Source: Candidatus Aerophobota bacterium (GTDB lineage Bacteria > Aerophobota > Aerophobia > Aerophobales > B3-G15). From it: a DNA stretch of 21,355 bases. Both the position numbers and the translations under genes were made by a program. The stretch covers positions 1 to 21,355 of the forward strand of contig DRTT01000100.1 in NCBI GenBank assembly GCA_011372105.1, written 5' to 3'. Below the pieces are notes generated by a model. It was not told the DNA's origin. It was given only the letters and a program-made list of their open reading frames with translations, and did not search any database. Position 1 is the first letter of the stretch. The number at the start of each line of letters is the position of its first letter. Below are positions 1-7,741 of this stretch, in pieces.

Positions 1-1
1 A

Positions 2-358
2 AGCACCATTCAGGCCTTCCTGTTAAATCTTGTTGTAGGTGGTCTTATCTTTATAAAACCTGCCATCTTTTTTTACTTTTTGCACAGGATTTTTACCCTG
101 TCCGAGCTTTCTCTTCTTTTTGCTCTCACTCACATTATCCTTGCTTTTCAGTTTACGCCTTGTGCTTTGGGGATTTTGGAATGGGGAGAGATAGGAATAT
201 TCAGTATAATTGGTGTTCAATCAGAAAAAGCTCTTGCATACACATTAATGGTAAGAATTGCTGATCTTCTTCTTGTAGTAGTTGCTGTTGTTACCGGGTT
301 GCACATAGGGGTCAGATATCTCTGGGGGAAAAGTTCTGTGGAGAAAAGTCAGGGATGA
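2..358 (+). CDS. Lysylphosphatidylglycerol synthase TM / UPF0104-type flippase-like membrane protein, C-terminal part
   Basis: The reading frame is open from the left edge (first full codon at 2) to a TGA at 356-358, so about 118 C-terminal residues are present and the start lies outside the window. The protein is very hydrophobic, with about three to four membrane segments and a short basic tail. The stretch around GILEWGEIGIFSIIGV followed by EKALAYTLMVRIADLL matches the conserved end of the LPG-synthase transmembrane (UPF0104/YbhN-like) family, which typically reads G-hydrophobic-E-G/W-E, then a loop with EKALA and an arginine. Members of this family are polytopic inner-membrane proteins linked to lipid or glycolipid translocation. 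The stop overlaps the start of the next gene, a glycosyltransferase, in an ATGA, so the two are probably translationally coupled and act on the same lipid or glycan. The exact substrate cannot be read from the sequence. Confidence 0.7.
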   Translation, partial: STIQAFLLNLVVGGLIFIKPAIFFYFLHRIFTLSELSLLFALTHIILAFQFTPCALGILEWGEIGIFSIIGVQSEKALAYTLMVRIADLLLVVVAVVTGLHIGVRYLWGKSSVEKSQG

Positions 359-1503
359 GAGTGTGTGTTGTGTCTGATCAGGCTTTTCCTGCATGGGGTG
401 GAGAGGGTGTTGCCACTCAAAATCTTTGCAAAAACCTTTCAAAAAAGGGCCACAGGGTGCTTTTTTTGACTTCAAAGGTTCCCAATCCTCCCCAGGTGAA
501 AGATATTGAAATTGTAAGATTTCCCTCTATTTTTGTTCCTCACAAGGGTTATTTTGCAATTGCTTTTTGGTCTCAAATTGTACCTATTTTGAAGAGGGCG
601 AAAGTTGAAATTGTTCATTCCAACCTTCCAACTTTTTTAGGATGGCAAAGTTTTATTGCTGCAAAAAAAATAAATATCCCCTGTGTTGCTGGTTTTCATG
701 TGCAGGTGGGCAATGTGATACCTTACAGAGTCTTTATCCTTTATCCTTTTAAAAAAATTGTGGAAATGTGGTTCTCTTACTATTATACCATTCCCGATGT
801 GATAATTTCTCCCTCCTTTCTTGGCAAGAGAATTCTTTCCTTCTATTCTTCAAGAAAAGTGGAAGTGGTCAGCAATGGTGTTGACCTTGATATATTCAAA
901 AATGTTAAGATAAGCTTTGAAGAGAGAAAAAAGTTCAGAGAAAAGTTTAGATTAAAGGATTTTCCCTTTTTGCTTTATGTTGGAAGATTAAGCAGAGAAA
1001 AGAATGTAGCTTATCTTTTAAAAATTATGAAGATTTTAAAAAAAGAAAAGGTCAAAACAAGGCTTCTTCTTGTAGGAAGAGGTGAACTAAAAAAGGAACT
1101 TGAGGATAGGGCAAGGTGTGAGGGACTTTTAAAAGAAATCATTTTTGCAGGATTTTTACCCCAAAGAGAGCTTATTCTTGCTTATAAAGAGGCTGATATT
1201 TTTATTCTCCCCTCTTTTTTTGAATTGCAGAGTATCGTTGTCCTTGAAGCTATGGCTACAGGTAATGTGATTCTTGTTGGTAGAAGCTCGCAAAATGCTG
1301 CATCTGAGATGGTAAAAGAGGGGATTAACGGTTACACCTTTGACCTTGAGAATCCTTGCGATGCAGCAAACAAAATAAAGCTTATTTTATCTTCCCCCTC
1401 TTTGAAAGAGTCCATGCAAAAAGCTTCCTTCTATCTTGCAAGGGAGCACGATATAAAAAAGAGTATCTCTCAAATTGAAAAAATATACTCCTATCTTCTT
1501 TGA
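355..1503 (+). CDS. Family GT4 glycosyltransferase (GT-B fold)
   Basis: A 382-residue protein with the two-domain layout of GT4 retaining glycosyltransferases. The N-terminal domain (about 1-170) opens with a glycine-rich loop, AWGGEGVATQNL (13-24), typical of the acceptor domain. The C-terminal nucleotide-sugar domain contains VVSNGVDLDIF (171-181), LYVGRLSREKN (207-217), LLLVGRGE (237-244) and the E-x7-E motif with glutamates 290 and 298, followed by EAMATG. There is no signal peptide, so it is probably cytoplasmic or peripheral at the inner membrane. The ATG overlaps the stop of the upstream flippase-like gene by 4 bases, suggesting a pair that makes and moves a glycolipid or lipid-linked sugar. 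The usual PVV after the second glutamate is replaced by NVILVG. The sugar donor and acceptor are unknown; diacylglycerol glucosyltransferases and capsule/LPS mannosyltransferases share this architecture. Confidence 0.88.
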   Translation: MRVCVVSDQAFPAWGGEGVATQNLCKNLSKKGHRVLFLTSKVPNPPQVKDIEIVRFPSIFVPHKGYFAIAFWSQIVPILKRAKVEIVHSNLPTFLGWQSFIAAKKINIPCVAGFHVQVGNVIPYRVFILYPFKKIVEMWFSYYYTIPDVIISPSFLGKRILSFYSSRKVEVVSNGVDLDIFKNVKISFEERKKFREKFRLKDFPFLLYVGRLSREKNVAYLLKIMKILKKEKVKTRLLLVGRGELKKELEDRARCEGLLKEIIFAGFLPQRELILAYKEADIFILPSFFELQSIVVLEAMATGNVILVGRSSQNAASEMVKEGINGYTFDLENPCDAANKIKLILSSPSLKESMQKASFYLAREHDIKKSISQIEKIYSYLL

Positions 1504-1528
1504 CCCTTTCTGTTTTTTTAATTAAAAT
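1500..1528 (+). promoter_or_regulatory. Predicted sigma-70 promoter for hps-rraA
   Basis: TTGACC (1500-1505) and TAAAAT (1523-1528) each match the sigma-70 consensus at 5 of 6 positions and are separated by exactly 17 bases. The -35 box overlaps the stop codon of the glycosyltransferase gene. The expected start near 1535 leaves a leader of about 28 bases, with AAAGGAGA (1550-1557) as ribosome-binding site before the ATG at 1564. Predicted by eye only. Confidence 0.55.
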
Positions 1529-1563
1529 ACTAATAAGGTAGATAAAAACAAAGGAGAAAGAGA

Positions 1564-2856
1564 ATGGGTCCTTTTTTGCAGGTTGCTCTTGATTTTGTAA
1601 ATTTAAAAAGAGCTTTAAAGGTAGCACAGGAAGCAGTAAAAGCAGGAGCAGACTGGCTTGAGGTAGGAACTCCTCTTGTAAAAAGCGAGGGGATGGAAAG
1701 TATTCGCACTCTGAGAAAAGCTTTCCCTGATATTACCATTGTTGCCGATCTTAAAATTATGGATGTTGGCAGGATAGAATCAGAGATAGCCTTTAAAGCA
1801 GGTGCTGATATTGTTTGTGTAATGGGTGTGTCTTCTGACTCCACTATTGAGGAGTGTATCCGGGCTGCAGGAAACTATGGGGGTAAGGTGATGGTGGATT
1901 TGATGAATGTTCCTTCAGTTCTTGAAAGGGCAAAACAAGTTGAAGAGATGGGTGCAGATATAGTGGAGATCCATATTTCAGTGGATGATCAAATGAGGGG
2001 GAAAGATCCCATTGCTCATGTCAGGGAGGTCGCTGGAAAGGTAAGCATACCTGTTGCTGTGGCGGGAGGAGTGCACTCTGAAACTGCCGGTCCTCTTGTG
2101 GAGGCAGGTGCCAGTATATTAATAGTGGGGGGAGCTATTTGTAAGGCTAAAGATCCTTTTTCTGCCACCCAGACTATAAAAAAAGCGATGAAGGAAAGGG
2201 TGGTTATAAAGACAGATCTTTTCAAGAGGGTTTCAGAATCACAGGTGGGAGAGGTTTTAAGAATAGTCTCAACGGCAAATCTTTCCGATGCCATGCACAG
2301 AGGAGGAGAGCTTGGAGGTTTTGTCAGAGTTGGTCCTGAAGGCAAGAAAATGATAGGAAAGATCCTTACAGTTAGGACTTATCCGGGAGACTGGGCAAAA
2401 CCGGTGGAAGCAATTGATAAAGCAGAAAAGGGAGATGTGCTTTTTATTGACGCAGGAGGAACAGGTCCTGCTGTGTGGGGAGAACTTGCAACTCATTCTG
2501 CTGTTCAGAAAGGCCTTGCAGGAGTGGTAATTAATGGGGGTATAAGAGATGTGGAAGAGATTAAAAAGTTAAGTTTCCCTGCTTATGCTAAAATTGTTAC
2601 TCCCTGCGCAGGAGAGCCGAGAGGATTTGGTGAGATAGGTGTTCCTTTAAAGATAGAAGGTAGAATTATCTCTACAGGTGATTGGATTCTGGGTGATCAG
2701 GATGGTCTTGTAGTTGTTCCTAAGGCAAAAGCAGCAGAAATAGTTAACAGAGCCATGGATGTTCTTGAAAGAGAAAATAGAATAAGAGAAGAGATAAAAG
2801 AAGGGGGGACTTTATCCTCTGTTATGGAACTTTTAAGATGGGAAAAGCATGCCTGA
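1564..2856 (+). CDS. Bifunctional 3-hexulose-6-phosphate synthase / RraA-like aldolase fusion
   Basis: A 430-residue fusion of two enzyme-like domains. Residues 1-212 are a hexulose-6-phosphate synthase of the OMP-decarboxylase superfamily. They include D10, EVGTPL (33-38), the catalytic ADLKIMD (61-67, with D62, K64 and D67) and IHISVDDQ (136-143). The family condenses formaldehyde with ribulose 5-phosphate, or runs in reverse to make ribulose 5-phosphate. Residues 218-430 are RraA-like, with FIDAGG (294-299), GELA (306-309) and GGIRD (325-329). E307 lies 21 positions before R328-D329, a variant of the D-x20-R-D metal/pyruvate site of hydroxymethylglutarate/oxaloacetate aldolases, so this half is probably an enzyme rather than an RNase E regulator. 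No isomerase (phi) gene is next to it. The same fusion is known in archaea and some deep-branching bacteria. The ATG has a good AAAGGAGA site. The gene stands alone between its own promoter and a convergent neighbour 7 bases away. Confidence 0.88.
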   Translation: MGPFLQVALDFVNLKRALKVAQEAVKAGADWLEVGTPLVKSEGMESIRTLRKAFPDITIVADLKIMDVGRIESEIAFKAGADIVCVMGVSSDSTIEECIRAAGNYGGKVMVDLMNVPSVLERAKQVEEMGADIVEIHISVDDQMRGKDPIAHVREVAGKVSIPVAVAGGVHSETAGPLVEAGASILIVGGAICKAKDPFSATQTIKKAMKERVVIKTDLFKRVSESQVGEVLRIVSTANLSDAMHRGGELGGFVRVGPEGKKMIGKILTVRTYPGDWAKPVEAIDKAEKGDVLFIDAGGTGPAVWGELATHSAVQKGLAGVVINGGIRDVEEIKKLSFPAYAKIVTPCAGEPRGFGEIGVPLKIEGRIISTGDWILGDQDGLVVVPKAKAAEIVNRAMDVLERENRIREEIKEGGTLSSVMELLRWEKHA

Positions 2857-2863
2857 TAGCAGA

Positions 2864-4147
2864 TTACAAATCAGATTTTGGCTTCTGAGAGGAGAGGGGA
2901 GATATTTTTACCTTTTTTATTCTTCTTTTATCAACGTCTATTATCTCTATCCTTACTCCGTCTTGCTCTATGACTTCCCCTCTATGGGGGATTCTTCCAA
3001 GGTAGTTAAATATGAGTCCTCCAATAGACTCAAATGCTGCTGCTTTTTCTGGAAGAGAGGTATTGAGCTTGTCATTAATCTCGTCAATATCTGTGTCTCC
3101 TTCGACTATAGCAGAGCCATCCTTTAAGATTTGAATTTTCTGAGAGGAAGTCTTATCGTATTCGTCTTCAATCTCTCCCACAAGTTCTTCAAGCACATCC
3201 TCTATGGTTATAATTCCTGCCATTCCTCCGTATTCATCAACCACTATAGCAAGGTGTGTTTTTTCTCGTTGAAATTGATGAAGTATCTCGGTAAGTTTTG
3301 CTGTGTAAGGGACAAATATAGGAGGATGCATTATATCTTTTGCTTTCAGCTTTTCCCATTTATCAGCAATTGGTAAAAGGTCTTTTGCGTAGGCTACTCC
3401 TACAATGTTGTCCAATCTTCCCTGGTAAACTGGTATTCGTGAATACCCTGCTTCATTTATGATTTTTGCAAGTTCCCTAAGACTTGCATTCTCCGAGATA
3501 GCCACTACCTTTGTGCGAGGGGTCATTATTTCCTTAACGCTTGTCTCATCAAACTCAAGGGCAGAATGAGCAAGTTGTTCCTCCTTCTCTTCTAATGCTC
3601 CCTCCTCCTGACCTATGTCTATAAGGGTATGTATTTCTTTTTCCGTAATTATTTTTGGAATAGATTTCTCGCCTGAAGGCCCTAAAATCCCTTTGCTCAA
3701 GAAGGAAAGTCCTGTTACCACAGGGGATAAAATCTTGGAGAGAAAGAAAATAGGTCCAATAACCTTAAGAGCAACTTTTTCTGCATTTTCTCTACAGTAC
3801 CTTTTTGGCGTTATCTCTCCAAATAAAAGGATTATGAAAGTCATCACTCCTGTTACAATTCCGACAACTCTGCCCTCAGTTCCTCCCACCCATTGCTGAA
3901 CAAGTATTGTAGCAAGACTTGCAGCTGCGATGTTGGCAAGATTGTTACCTATCAGGATTGTAACAAGCCAGCGAGAGGGGTCCGAGAGGAGAAGTTCAAA
4001 TTGGTTTTTCTTGCGGGGATTTTCCTTACCCAGTCTTTTTAAAGTTATTTTGCCAAGTGAGGAAAGAGCTATCTCAGATCCTGAGAAAAAAGCAGAAAAG
4101 CCTATACATATAATAAGAAGAATCACTATCATTTGAGGTGAGAGCAA
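2864..4147 (-). CDS. CNNM/CorC (hemolysin-C family) membrane protein with two CBS domains
   Basis: A 427-residue protein with the complete CorC/TlyC layout. A DUF21/CNNM membrane domain (about 5-160) begins with a hydrophobic segment and the [10 protein letters not shown] signature (21-30), and has a second signature, [11 protein letters not shown] (108-118). A CBS pair (about 205-325) contains MTPRTKV (208-214) and [20 protein letters not shown] (302-321). A CorC_HlyC C-terminal domain follows (about 338-418). Family members are inner-membrane proteins linked to magnesium or cobalt efflux, with the CBS pair sensing adenine nucleotides. The chosen start is a TTG, because GAGG sits 7 bases upstream of it; the ATG five codons later has no such site. 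It is the last gene of the minus-strand cluster, 4 bases after the flavoprotein gene, and its stop lies 7 bases from the convergent hps-rraA stop. Whether it exports magnesium here is inferred. Confidence 0.9.
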   Translation of the reverse strand: MLSPQMIVILLIICIGFSAFFSGSEIALSSLGKITLKRLGKENPRKKNQFELLLSDPSRWLVTILIGNNLANIAAASLATILVQQWVGGTEGRVVGIVTGVMTFIILLFGEITPKRYCRENAEKVALKVIGPIFFLSKILSPVVTGLSFLSKGILGPSGEKSIPKIITEKEIHTLIDIGQEEGALEEKEEQLAHSALEFDETSVKEIMTPRTKVVAISENASLRELAKIINEAGYSRIPVYQGRLDNIVGVAYAKDLLPIADKWEKLKAKDIMHPPIFVPYTAKLTEILHQFQREKTHLAIVVDEYGGMAGIITIEDVLEELVGEIEDEYDKTSSQKIQILKDGSAIVEGDTDIDEINDKLNTSLPEKAAAFESIGGLIFNYLGRIPHRGEVIEQDGVRIEIIDVDKRRIKKVKISPLSSQKPKSDL

Positions 4148-4151
4148 GGTT

Positions 4152-4754
4152 CTACCTCGCGCTTATTTCTTCCGTGTTTTTATTTTTATTGATAATATTC
4201 AAAATCCAGGCCATATTTTCTGCAAAATCCTTTACAGTTTCAATAGCTTCCCCGTCTTTAAGCACATCTTTTTTCTCTCTTCCAAAACCTATATTCCAGT
4301 AGTGGGTAGAGCCTGCAATTATTATTCCAAAAATATTGAAAAATTGAATAAGTTGCATTAGGGTAAAGTTTTGGCCTGCTCTTCTTGCCACCACTATTGC
4401 TCCTCCAACCTTTCTTCTGAAGGGTTTATCCATTGCCCTTGCTATGTATCCTGCTCTGTCCATCAAAGCTTTCATCTGTGCTGTTACAGAGCCAAGATAA
4501 ACAGGACTTCCTAAAATAATTCCATCTGCCTTAAGTATCTTATCAAATACAACTTCAAAATCATCTTCAATATGGCATTTTCCTATGTTCTTTCTGCAGT
4601 ATTTGCAGGCATCACAGGGTTCAATTTTTAGTTCCCCAAGATTTATAAGTTCAGTTGATATTCCCTTTTCCTCAAGAATATCAAATGCCTTTTTGATCAA
4701 AATTTCCGTATTTCCACCTTTTCTGGGGCTTCCATTTATGCCCACTACTTTCAA
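4152..4754 (-). CDS. Iron-sulfur flavoprotein (NADPH-dependent FMN reductase family)
   Basis: A 200-residue flavodoxin-fold protein. [12 protein letters not shown] (5-16) is the FMN phosphate loop of the NADPH-dependent FMN reductase family. Residues 47-60 hold the compact cysteine motif C47-x2-C50-x2-C53-x6-C60, which in the archaeal and anaerobe Isf proteins ligates a 4Fe-4S cluster next to [22 protein letters not shown] (about 83-101) is the second flavin-binding region. Isf proteins carry electrons from ferredoxin and reduce oxygen or peroxide in anaerobes; this role is inferred here from the family. The start is TTG, overlapping the hflX stop in the tetranucleotide TTGA, with GGAGGT 8 bases upstream. 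Alternatively it could be described as a plain multimeric flavodoxin reductase, but the four spaced cysteines argue for Isf. Confidence 0.85.
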   Translation of the reverse strand: MKVVGINGSPRKGGNTEILIKKAFDILEEKGISTELINLGELKIEPCDACKYCRKNIGKCHIEDDFEVVFDKILKADGIILGSPVYLGSVTAQMKALMDRAGYIARAMDKPFRRKVGGAIVVARRAGQNFTLMQLIQFFNIFGIIIAGSTHYWNIGFGREKKDVLKDGEAIETVKDFAENMAWILNIINKNKNTEEISAR

Positions 4755-6082
4755 CTTTTCTTACCTCCATTTCTATAGTTTGTAAGTTTTTCTGCAACTT
4801 GCAGGCTAACTTTTGCCTGAACCATTACCCTGTCAGCAAGGTATTTTCTCTTTTTTATATCTCCATTCTGGTAGATAAGAGAAACAAGATCATCTCTTCC
4901 ATAAGGGAAATAAAAAGTTGCCTCCACCATGTTTTTTTCAATTACCCTGGCTATTTTTTCTAAAAGCTTATCAAGACCGTATCCTGTCAAAGCTGATACG
5001 GCAACAGGTGAATCAACGCATCTTTTCAATCTTTCAAGTTGTGCCTTGTTTTCAACAAGGTCAACTTTGTTGAGAACATTGATTATAGGTTTTTCCTGGA
5101 TTCCGAGCTCTTTCAGCACAGTGTAGGTGGCGCGGTTTTGCTCCAGCATTTTTGGATGAGAGGCATCAAGTACGTTAATTAAAATGTCAGCTTCCTCTAC
5201 TTCCTGTAAGGTAGCATGAAAAGCAGCCACCAGGTGGTGGGGAAGTTTATTTATAAAGCCCACAGTGTCGGTTAAAAGCAGTACTCCTCCTGTGGGAAGG
5301 ATTACTTTTCTTGTAGTGGGGTCAAGAGTGGCAAACAGTTTATCATCAACTTTAACCTTTGCTTCGGCTATTTTATTGAGAAGAGTGGATTTACCCACAT
5401 TGGTATAGCCTATCAAGGCTGCTGTCCAGAAATTCCTTCTTTTTTTTCTGGTAACTTTGCGCTGTCTTTCTATTTTTCTCAGTTTTTCCTGCAGAGTTAT
5501 TATTCTTTCTTTTATTTTCCTCCTGTCAACCTCAAGTTTGGTCTCTCCTGGACCTCGGGTTCCTATTCCTCCTCCGAGACGGGAAAGAATTATTCCTTTA
5601 CCCTTAAGACGCGGAAGGAGATATTCCATCTGGGCAAGTTCTACCTGAATTTTTCCGGTGCTGGATTTTGCTCTTAAGGCAAAGATATCAAGAATGAGCT
5701 GGGTTCTGTCAACAATTTTCACACCTATTTTTTCTTCAAGATTTCTCTGCTGGGAAGGAGTAAGGTCATCATCAAAAATAACTACATCTGTCTCCACCTT
5801 CTGGCAGAGATGAGCAATTTCTTCAGCTTTGCCTTTTCCTATGTAGAAGGCAGGATCTGGTCTCTCCCTTTTCTGAACTACTCTTGCCTGGACAATACCT
5901 CCCGCCGTCTTAACCAGCTGAGCAAGTTCATTCAGGGAATCCTCTGTTGTCCAGCTATCCTTTGCTTCTCTGCCTTTTTCTAAGGCTACAAGGATAGCCT
6001 TTTCTCTTTTCTTAGCTCCAACTGGTTTAAGCTGGTTCTTTTTTGATACTACGGCAGCCAACCTCCTTTTTATCTTGTCCAA
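4751..6082 (-). CDS. hflX: GTPase HflX
   Basis: A 443-residue GTPase with the full HflX architecture. The N-terminal nucleotide-binding domain (about 28-205) ends in the hallmark glycine-rich loop [15 protein letters not shown] (170-184) and a basic coiled coil. The GTPase domain carries G1 GYTNVGKST (225-233), G3 DTVGF (272-276) and G4 NKVD (338-341). HflX binds the 50S subunit and splits stalled or hibernating 70S ribosomes, often under heat stress. The start is uncertain. TTG at 6082 is the first start codon after an in-frame stop but has no ribosome-binding site, and a predicted promoter ends only a few bases upstream, so the message may be leaderless. The second in-frame TTG, at 6061, directly abuts AAAAGGAGG with no spacing. 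It follows uppP after the largest gap (48 bases) in the cluster and overlaps the next gene by 4 bases. Confidence 0.95.
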   Translation of the reverse strand: MDKIKRRLAAVVSKKNQLKPVGAKKREKAILVALEKGREAKDSWTTEDSLNELAQLVKTAGGIVQARVVQKRERPDPAFYIGKGKAEEIAHLCQKVETDVVIFDDDLTPSQQRNLEEKIGVKIVDRTQLILDIFALRAKSSTGKIQVELAQMEYLLPRLKGKGIILSRLGGGIGTRGPGETKLEVDRRKIKERIITLQEKLRKIERQRKVTRKKRRNFWTAALIGYTNVGKSTLLNKIAEAKVKVDDKLFATLDPTTRKVILPTGGVLLLTDTVGFINKLPHHLVAAFHATLQEVEEADILINVLDASHPKMLEQNRATYTVLKELGIQEKPIINVLNKVDLVENKAQLERLKRCVDSPVAVSALTGYGLDKLLEKIARVIEKNMVEATFYFPYGRDDLVSLIYQNGDIKKRKYLADRVMVQAKVSLQVAEKLTNYRNGGKKS

Positions 6083-6086
6083 TTTA

Positions 6087-6114
6087 ATTTTACTTTTCTA
6101 TTCTTCAATGTCAA
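6087..6114 (-). promoter_or_regulatory. Predicted internal sigma-70 promoter before hflX
   Basis: On the minus strand TTGACA (6114-6109, perfect -35) is followed after 16 bases by TAAAAT (6092-6087, 5 of 6). It lies in the only sizeable gap of the eleven-gene cluster, between uppP and hflX. The predicted transcription start would fall at about the TTG start codon of hflX (6082), implying a leaderless or nearly leaderless message. A short inverted repeat, AAGCT-N7-AGCTT (6113-6129), overlaps the upstream end of the -35 box. Confidence 0.5.
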
Positions 6115-6130
6115 GCTTTCCCGCAGCTTT

Positions 6131-6946
6131 TTATTTCATCATCTTTATTATTTCAAGTAAAATTGTTCCTCCCCCAACAATCCAGCAGTAAAAAGAGAAC
6201 AGGGTAAGTTTTTTTCTTTGAAGAACCTTCTTTAAGGCAAAAAGAGACAAAAGCCCCACAAGAAAGGCTATAAGGGTTCCAAAAAGAATAGGGAAGCTTA
6301 ATTTATAAGGTTTTAGAGCTATTTCCCTTCCTTCCAGGATTGAGGCTCCGGCTGCTGCGGGGATGAAAAGCAGGAAACTGTAAAGGAAAGAAAGTTCTCT
6401 TTTAACTCCTCTTGAGAGCGCAGAGGATATGGTAATGCCTGATCTTGATATACCTGGTATAAGAGCAATCCCCTGCATAAAACCTACAAAAAGGGCATCA
6501 CTTAATTTTATTTTTTCTCTTGGAGATGGGTTTTTTAAATAAATCTTCTCTCCTATTAAAAGAAAAATCCCGGTTAAAATTAGCATTGAAGATGGAAAAA
6601 AAACATTAAGAAAAAAAACCTCCTTTATCCTGTAAAACACAAGACCTATAAGGCAGGTGGGAATTGTCCCCACAAGCACACTCAGAGTAAGCTGGCGATA
6701 TTTTATACTTTCCTCATCCTTTTTACCAGGTTTTACAAGTGAGACAAGCATGAGGAAAATATCTTTTCTGAAAAAGACAAAAACAGAACCCAACGTTCCC
6801 GCATGGACAAGTACGTCAAATAAAATTTGAGATTTTTTTATTCCCCAATAGTGCTGGACTATAGCAAGATGACCGGAGCTGCTTATGGGTAAAAATTCTG
6901 TCACTCCCTGCAGTATTCCAAGAAGAGTTGCCTGGAGAATATCCAT
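6131..6946 (-). CDS. uppP: Undecaprenyl-diphosphate phosphatase (UppP/BacA family)
   Basis: A 271-residue, very hydrophobic protein with about seven to eight membrane segments, the usual length for BacA-type phosphatases. QGVTEFLPISSSGH (13-26) holds the Q/E-x3-E motif with E17 and H26, and PGISRSG (164-170) is the phosphate-binding loop with R168. It dephosphorylates undecaprenyl diphosphate so the lipid carrier for peptidoglycan and O-antigen synthesis can be reused; overexpression is known to give bacitracin resistance. It sits in the inner membrane. The ATG shares one base with the lpxA stop (TAATG) and no clear ribosome-binding site is seen, so translation probably depends on coupling to lpxA. 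Together with lpxA it forms an envelope pair inside an otherwise metabolic cluster. Confidence 0.96.
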   Translation of the reverse strand: MDILQATLLGILQGVTEFLPISSSGHLAIVQHYWGIKKSQILFDVLVHAGTLGSVFVFFRKDIFLMLVSLVKPGKKDEESIKYRQLTLSVLVGTIPTCLIGLVFYRIKEVFFLNVFFPSSMLILTGIFLLIGEKIYLKNPSPREKIKLSDALFVGFMQGIALIPGISRSGITISSALSRGVKRELSFLYSFLLFIPAAAGASILEGREIALKPYKLSFPILFGTLIAFLVGLLSLFALKKVLQRKKLTLFSFYCWIVGGGTILLEIIKMMK

Positions 6947-7740
6947 TATTTTTGTCTTGTTCTTTCCTTACAGATACCCCTGTTGGAAGAGCGGATAAAG
7001 TCGCAGAGGTACCTTACCTCAGGGATATTTTCAAATTCATTTTCTATTTTCTCTAAAGCCTGTGTGGTATTGAGACCTGATTTGAATAAAATCTTATAGG
7101 CTTTTTTTAATTTTTCACGAGTTTTCAGTGGAATTCCGGCCCTTTTAAGTCCTACCACATTCAACCCCCAGAGCAGTGCAGGATTTCCATTGGCAAGAGT
7201 GAAAGGAGGAATATCCTTTACAACTTTGGTGCATCCACCGACCATAGCAAGAGTTCCTATTCTTACAAATTGGTGAATGCCGGTTAGTCCTCCAATTACG
7301 GCTTTATTTTCCACTTTTACATATCCTGCAAGAGTCCCCCCGTTTGCTATAATTACCTCGTTGCCAATCCAGCAGTTGTGAGCAATGTGGCAGTAAGCCA
7401 TAAGGAAGTTGTTGTTGCCTATGTAGGTTATACTTTCTTTTTCTGTTCCTCTGTGAATTGTTACATACTCTCTTATAAGGTTATTATCTCCAATTTCCAC
7501 AAAGCTTTTTTCTCCTTTGTATTTTGAATCCTGGGGAGGGGTCCCTATTACTGCTCCGTGGAGTATTTTACACCCTTTACCTATCTTTGTCCATCCTTCA
7601 ATTAAAACTCCGGACCCAATTTCTGTTCCCTCATCTATTTTTACATTGTCTCCAATAATAGAATAGGGGCCTATTTTGACCCCATCTGCTATCTCAGCTT
7701 TTGGGCTTATTACAGCTCTGGGATGTATTATCTTTGCCAT
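6946..7740 (-). CDS. lpxA: Acyl-ACP--UDP-N-acetylglucosamine O-acyltransferase LpxA
   Basis: A 264-residue left-handed beta-helix protein: residues 1 to about 185 consist of hexapeptide repeats of the form I/V-G-x-x-x-x. The catalytic region reads CHIAHNCWIGN (117-127), with H118 and H121; H121 corresponds to the general base H125 of the E. coli enzyme. The alpha-helical C-terminal domain follows NGNPALLWGLNVVGLKRAG (about 183-201), a stretch specific to LpxA rather than LpxD. It transfers a 3-hydroxyacyl chain from acyl carrier protein to UDP-GlcNAc in the cytoplasm, the first step of lipid A synthesis, and so is strong evidence for an outer membrane. It is separated from its usual partners (lpxD, fabZ, lpxB), lying one base after purB and overlapping uppP by one base. 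Acyl-chain length preference cannot be judged reliably. Confidence 0.96.
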   Translation of the reverse strand: MAKIIHPRAVISPKAEIADGVKIGPYSIIGDNVKIDEGTEIGSGVLIEGWTKIGKGCKILHGAVIGTPPQDSKYKGEKSFVEIGDNNLIREYVTIHRGTEKESITYIGNNNFLMAYCHIAHNCWIGNEVIIANGGTLAGYVKVENKAVIGGLTGIHQFVRIGTLAMVGGCTKVVKDIPPFTLANGNPALLWGLNVVGLKRAGIPLKTREKLKKAYKILFKSGLNTTQALEKIENEFENIPEVRYLCDFIRSSNRGICKERTRQK

Positions 7741-7741
7741 T

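Noticed and set aside
6113..6129. AAGCT/AGCTT hairpin between uppP and hflX as a terminator
   Set aside because: The stem is only 5 pairs and the T-run lies on the plus-strand side, opposite to the direction of transcription.
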